Position numbers and translations under genes: made by a program
Notes under the pieces: generated by a model
What the model was told of the DNA's origin: nothing
Database searches by the model: none
Seen by the model: the letters and a program-made list of their open reading frames with translations, nothing else
NCBI GenBank assembly: GCA_002733485.1
Contig: NVVU01000042.1
Coordinates: 4,247-10,438, forward strand
DNA length: 6,192 bases
Direction of reading: 5' to 3'
Origin: Robiginitomaculum sp.
GTDB taxonomy: Bacteria > Pseudomonadota > Alphaproteobacteria > Caulobacterales > Maricaulaceae
Shown: piece by piece, positions 5,270-6,192 of the stretch
How positions within the stretch are numbered: the stretch's first letter is position 1
Layout: every line of letters begins with the position of its first letter

Positions 5270-6166
5270 CTAGCTACGCACCGCCTGCACCACACCGGCC
5301 GAGCACAGGAACATACCGCGCCAGCTCTGGTCATATTCCATAGCCATGGCAGCTTCACGAAAGGCCGGACCGATGGCCTTTTCCAGCATGGGCGGGGCCG
5401 GATGAAAATGATACCAGTGAATTTTCATGTCGGAAAAGCCCAGTTTTCCAAACTGTTCCAGCAATTCAAAGGGGTTATGGTAATTCGCCTGAATGAGATC
5501 ATAACCCGGTCCGTCGCCATCAACATTCCTGGTCCTTGCGGGCGGCATATCAGTGGCCAGGCGGTCATCCAGCTCTTTGGCCGTGGCATCACGCAGCGCA
5601 TCTGGCACGGTTTTCAGCAATTCATCCAGGTAAAATTCCTTGGTGAAACGGTTCAGCGTGAACATGGAAAAGAGTGAATTGCGAAACTCGATAAAGGCCG
5701 TACCACCCGGGCGAATGATCGAGCGCATATTGCGCAGGGCCGTTTCATCATCAGCCACATGGGGCAAAACACCCGAGGCCATCATGGCGTCAAAAAGCCC
5801 GCCTTCCAACTGATTGGCAAAGCTTTCCGGCTCATCAATATTGCCGATCTGGATCACATCGGGGTCCAGCCCACGGCGAGTAAAATTGACCTTGGCAGCG
5901 GTAACCATATTTTGCGCAATATCGCTGCCGGCAACGCGCAAACCCATTGCCGCCATATGCGCCAGGGGCGTGCCTTCGCCCAGACCGGTCTCGTAAATGG
6001 ATTTCGCGTCCAGTTTGGCCACTTCTTTTTTCAGGATTTGCAGGCGAAAATAGTTGGCCGGATAATGAGGCAAGGTTTTGTGGGCCTCGTCATCATAATT
6101 GAGGTGATAATCATCAACCACCGCATTGTAATGGTCCGCCACCGCCACGGTTTTTTGATCACTCAT
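5270..6166 (-). CDS. Class I SAM-dependent methyltransferase, substrate unknown
   Basis: A 298-residue cytoplasmic protein with a Rossmann-type methyltransferase core. Motif I is E59-T-G61-L-G63-E-G65 (IYETGLGEGTPLAHMAAMG). A GSD block with D82 (VAGSDIAQNM) probably contacts the SAM ribose. GNID (108-111) fits motif III, FDAMMASGVLPHV (125-137) motif IV, and IRPGGTAFIEFRN (151-163) the strand after motif IV. An N-terminal segment with several tyrosines (DHYNAVVDDYHLNYDDEAH, 11-29) and a C-terminal region of about 130 residues (aromatic HWYHFHPAP near 250-258) probably form the acceptor pocket. Small-molecule or sugar methyltransferases share this layout, but nothing fixes the substrate. The start at 6166 is supported by GGAGG 7 bases upstream. 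It converges with the racemase gene and points away from no other visible gene except a possible overlapping upstream ORF end. Confidence 0.88.
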   Translation of the reverse strand: MSDQKTVAVADHYNAVVDDYHLNYDDEAHKTLPHYPANYFRLQILKKEVAKLDAKSIYETGLGEGTPLAHMAAMGLRVAGSDIAQNMVTAAKVNFTRRGLDPDVIQIGNIDEPESFANQLEGGLFDAMMASGVLPHVADDETALRNMRSIIRPGGTAFIEFRNSLFSMFTLNRFTKEFYLDELLKTVPDALRDATAKELDDRLATDMPPARTRNVDGDGPGYDLIQANYHNPFELLEQFGKLGFSDMKIHWYHFHPAPPMLEKAIGPAFREAAMAMEYDQSWRGMFLCSAGVVQAVRS

Positions 6167-6192
6167 CCCACTTCCTCCAACAATCCATGCGC
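6163..6192 (-). CDS. Possible 3' end of an upstream minus-strand gene (partial)
   Basis: Read on the minus strand, the last bases give AHGLLEEVG followed by TGA at 6165-6163. That stop overlaps the methyltransferase ATG as ATGA, the usual arrangement of translationally coupled genes. Only nine codons are visible, so this is an inference from the overlap and the plausible composition of the tail. Another frame also ends here with a TGA (tail MDCWRKWDE) but looks less natural. Confidence 0.3.
   Translation of the reverse strand, partial: AHGLLEEVG
6174..6178 (-). promoter_or_regulatory. Ribosome binding site of the methyltransferase gene
   Basis: GGAGG on the minus strand, 7 bases before the ATG at 6166. 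It decides the start, because the frame stays open to the window edge (further codons AWIVGGSG) and a longer protein would otherwise be possible. Confidence 0.8.

Noticed and set aside
5255..5677. Plus-strand open frame of 140 codons after the inverted repeat
   Set aside because: It is antisense to the C-terminal half of the methyltransferase, has no recognisable domain, and would have to begin within the convergent gap without a promoter or ribosome site.

Overview
The window looks like chromosomal DNA from a moderately GC-rich alphaproteobacterium. The evidence is a divK-pleD pair nearly identical in layout to that of Caulobacter, a DinB with the zinc-ribbon N-terminus common in this class, and a LexA-type operator of the alphaproteobacterial direct-repeat form (GAAC-N7-GAAC). 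The exact order cannot be fixed from the sequence. No tRNA, rRNA, insertion sequence, phage gene or CRISPR array is visible.

Layout. Positions 1-836 (minus) carry the N-terminal two thirds of pleD; its GGDEF domain lies beyond the left edge. divK (846-1211, minus) sits 9 bases upstream of pleD, so the two form a divK-pleD operon. A 187-base divergent region (1212-1398) separates divK from dinB (1399-2673, plus) and holds the LexA box and a possible -35 element for dinB. dinB converges, with a single base between stop codons, on a REC-REC-GGDEF protein (2675-3985, minus). A 75-base divergent gap follows, then a family III CoA-transferase of the alpha-methylacyl-CoA racemase type (4061-5173, plus). 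A 24-bp perfect inverted repeat (5180-5250) fills the convergent gap to a class I SAM-dependent methyltransferase (5270-6166, minus). The last bases may be the 3' end of a further minus-strand gene overlapping the methyltransferase start.

How the genes work together. Three of the six main genes belong to the cell-cycle and c-di-GMP circuitry. DivK is the single-domain regulator that, in Caulobacter, switches the DivJ/PleC kinases. PleD is the diguanylate cyclase activated by those kinases. The third is a PleD paralogue whose cyclase site is destroyed (GTGAF for GGEEF, catalytic loop shortened) while the RxxD c-di-GMP inhibitory site is kept at the correct spacing. That is the signature of PopA, the c-di-GMP effector which in Caulobacter directs CtrA degradation. 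Signal input, c-di-GMP producer and c-di-GMP reader therefore lie within about 4 kb here. dinB (SOS translesion polymerase), the racemase and the methyltransferase have no evident functional link to that circuit.

I see no wholly new system. The points most worth following are the popA-like gene beside divK-pleD, the LexA operator, and the palindromic elements at the two convergent gene ends.
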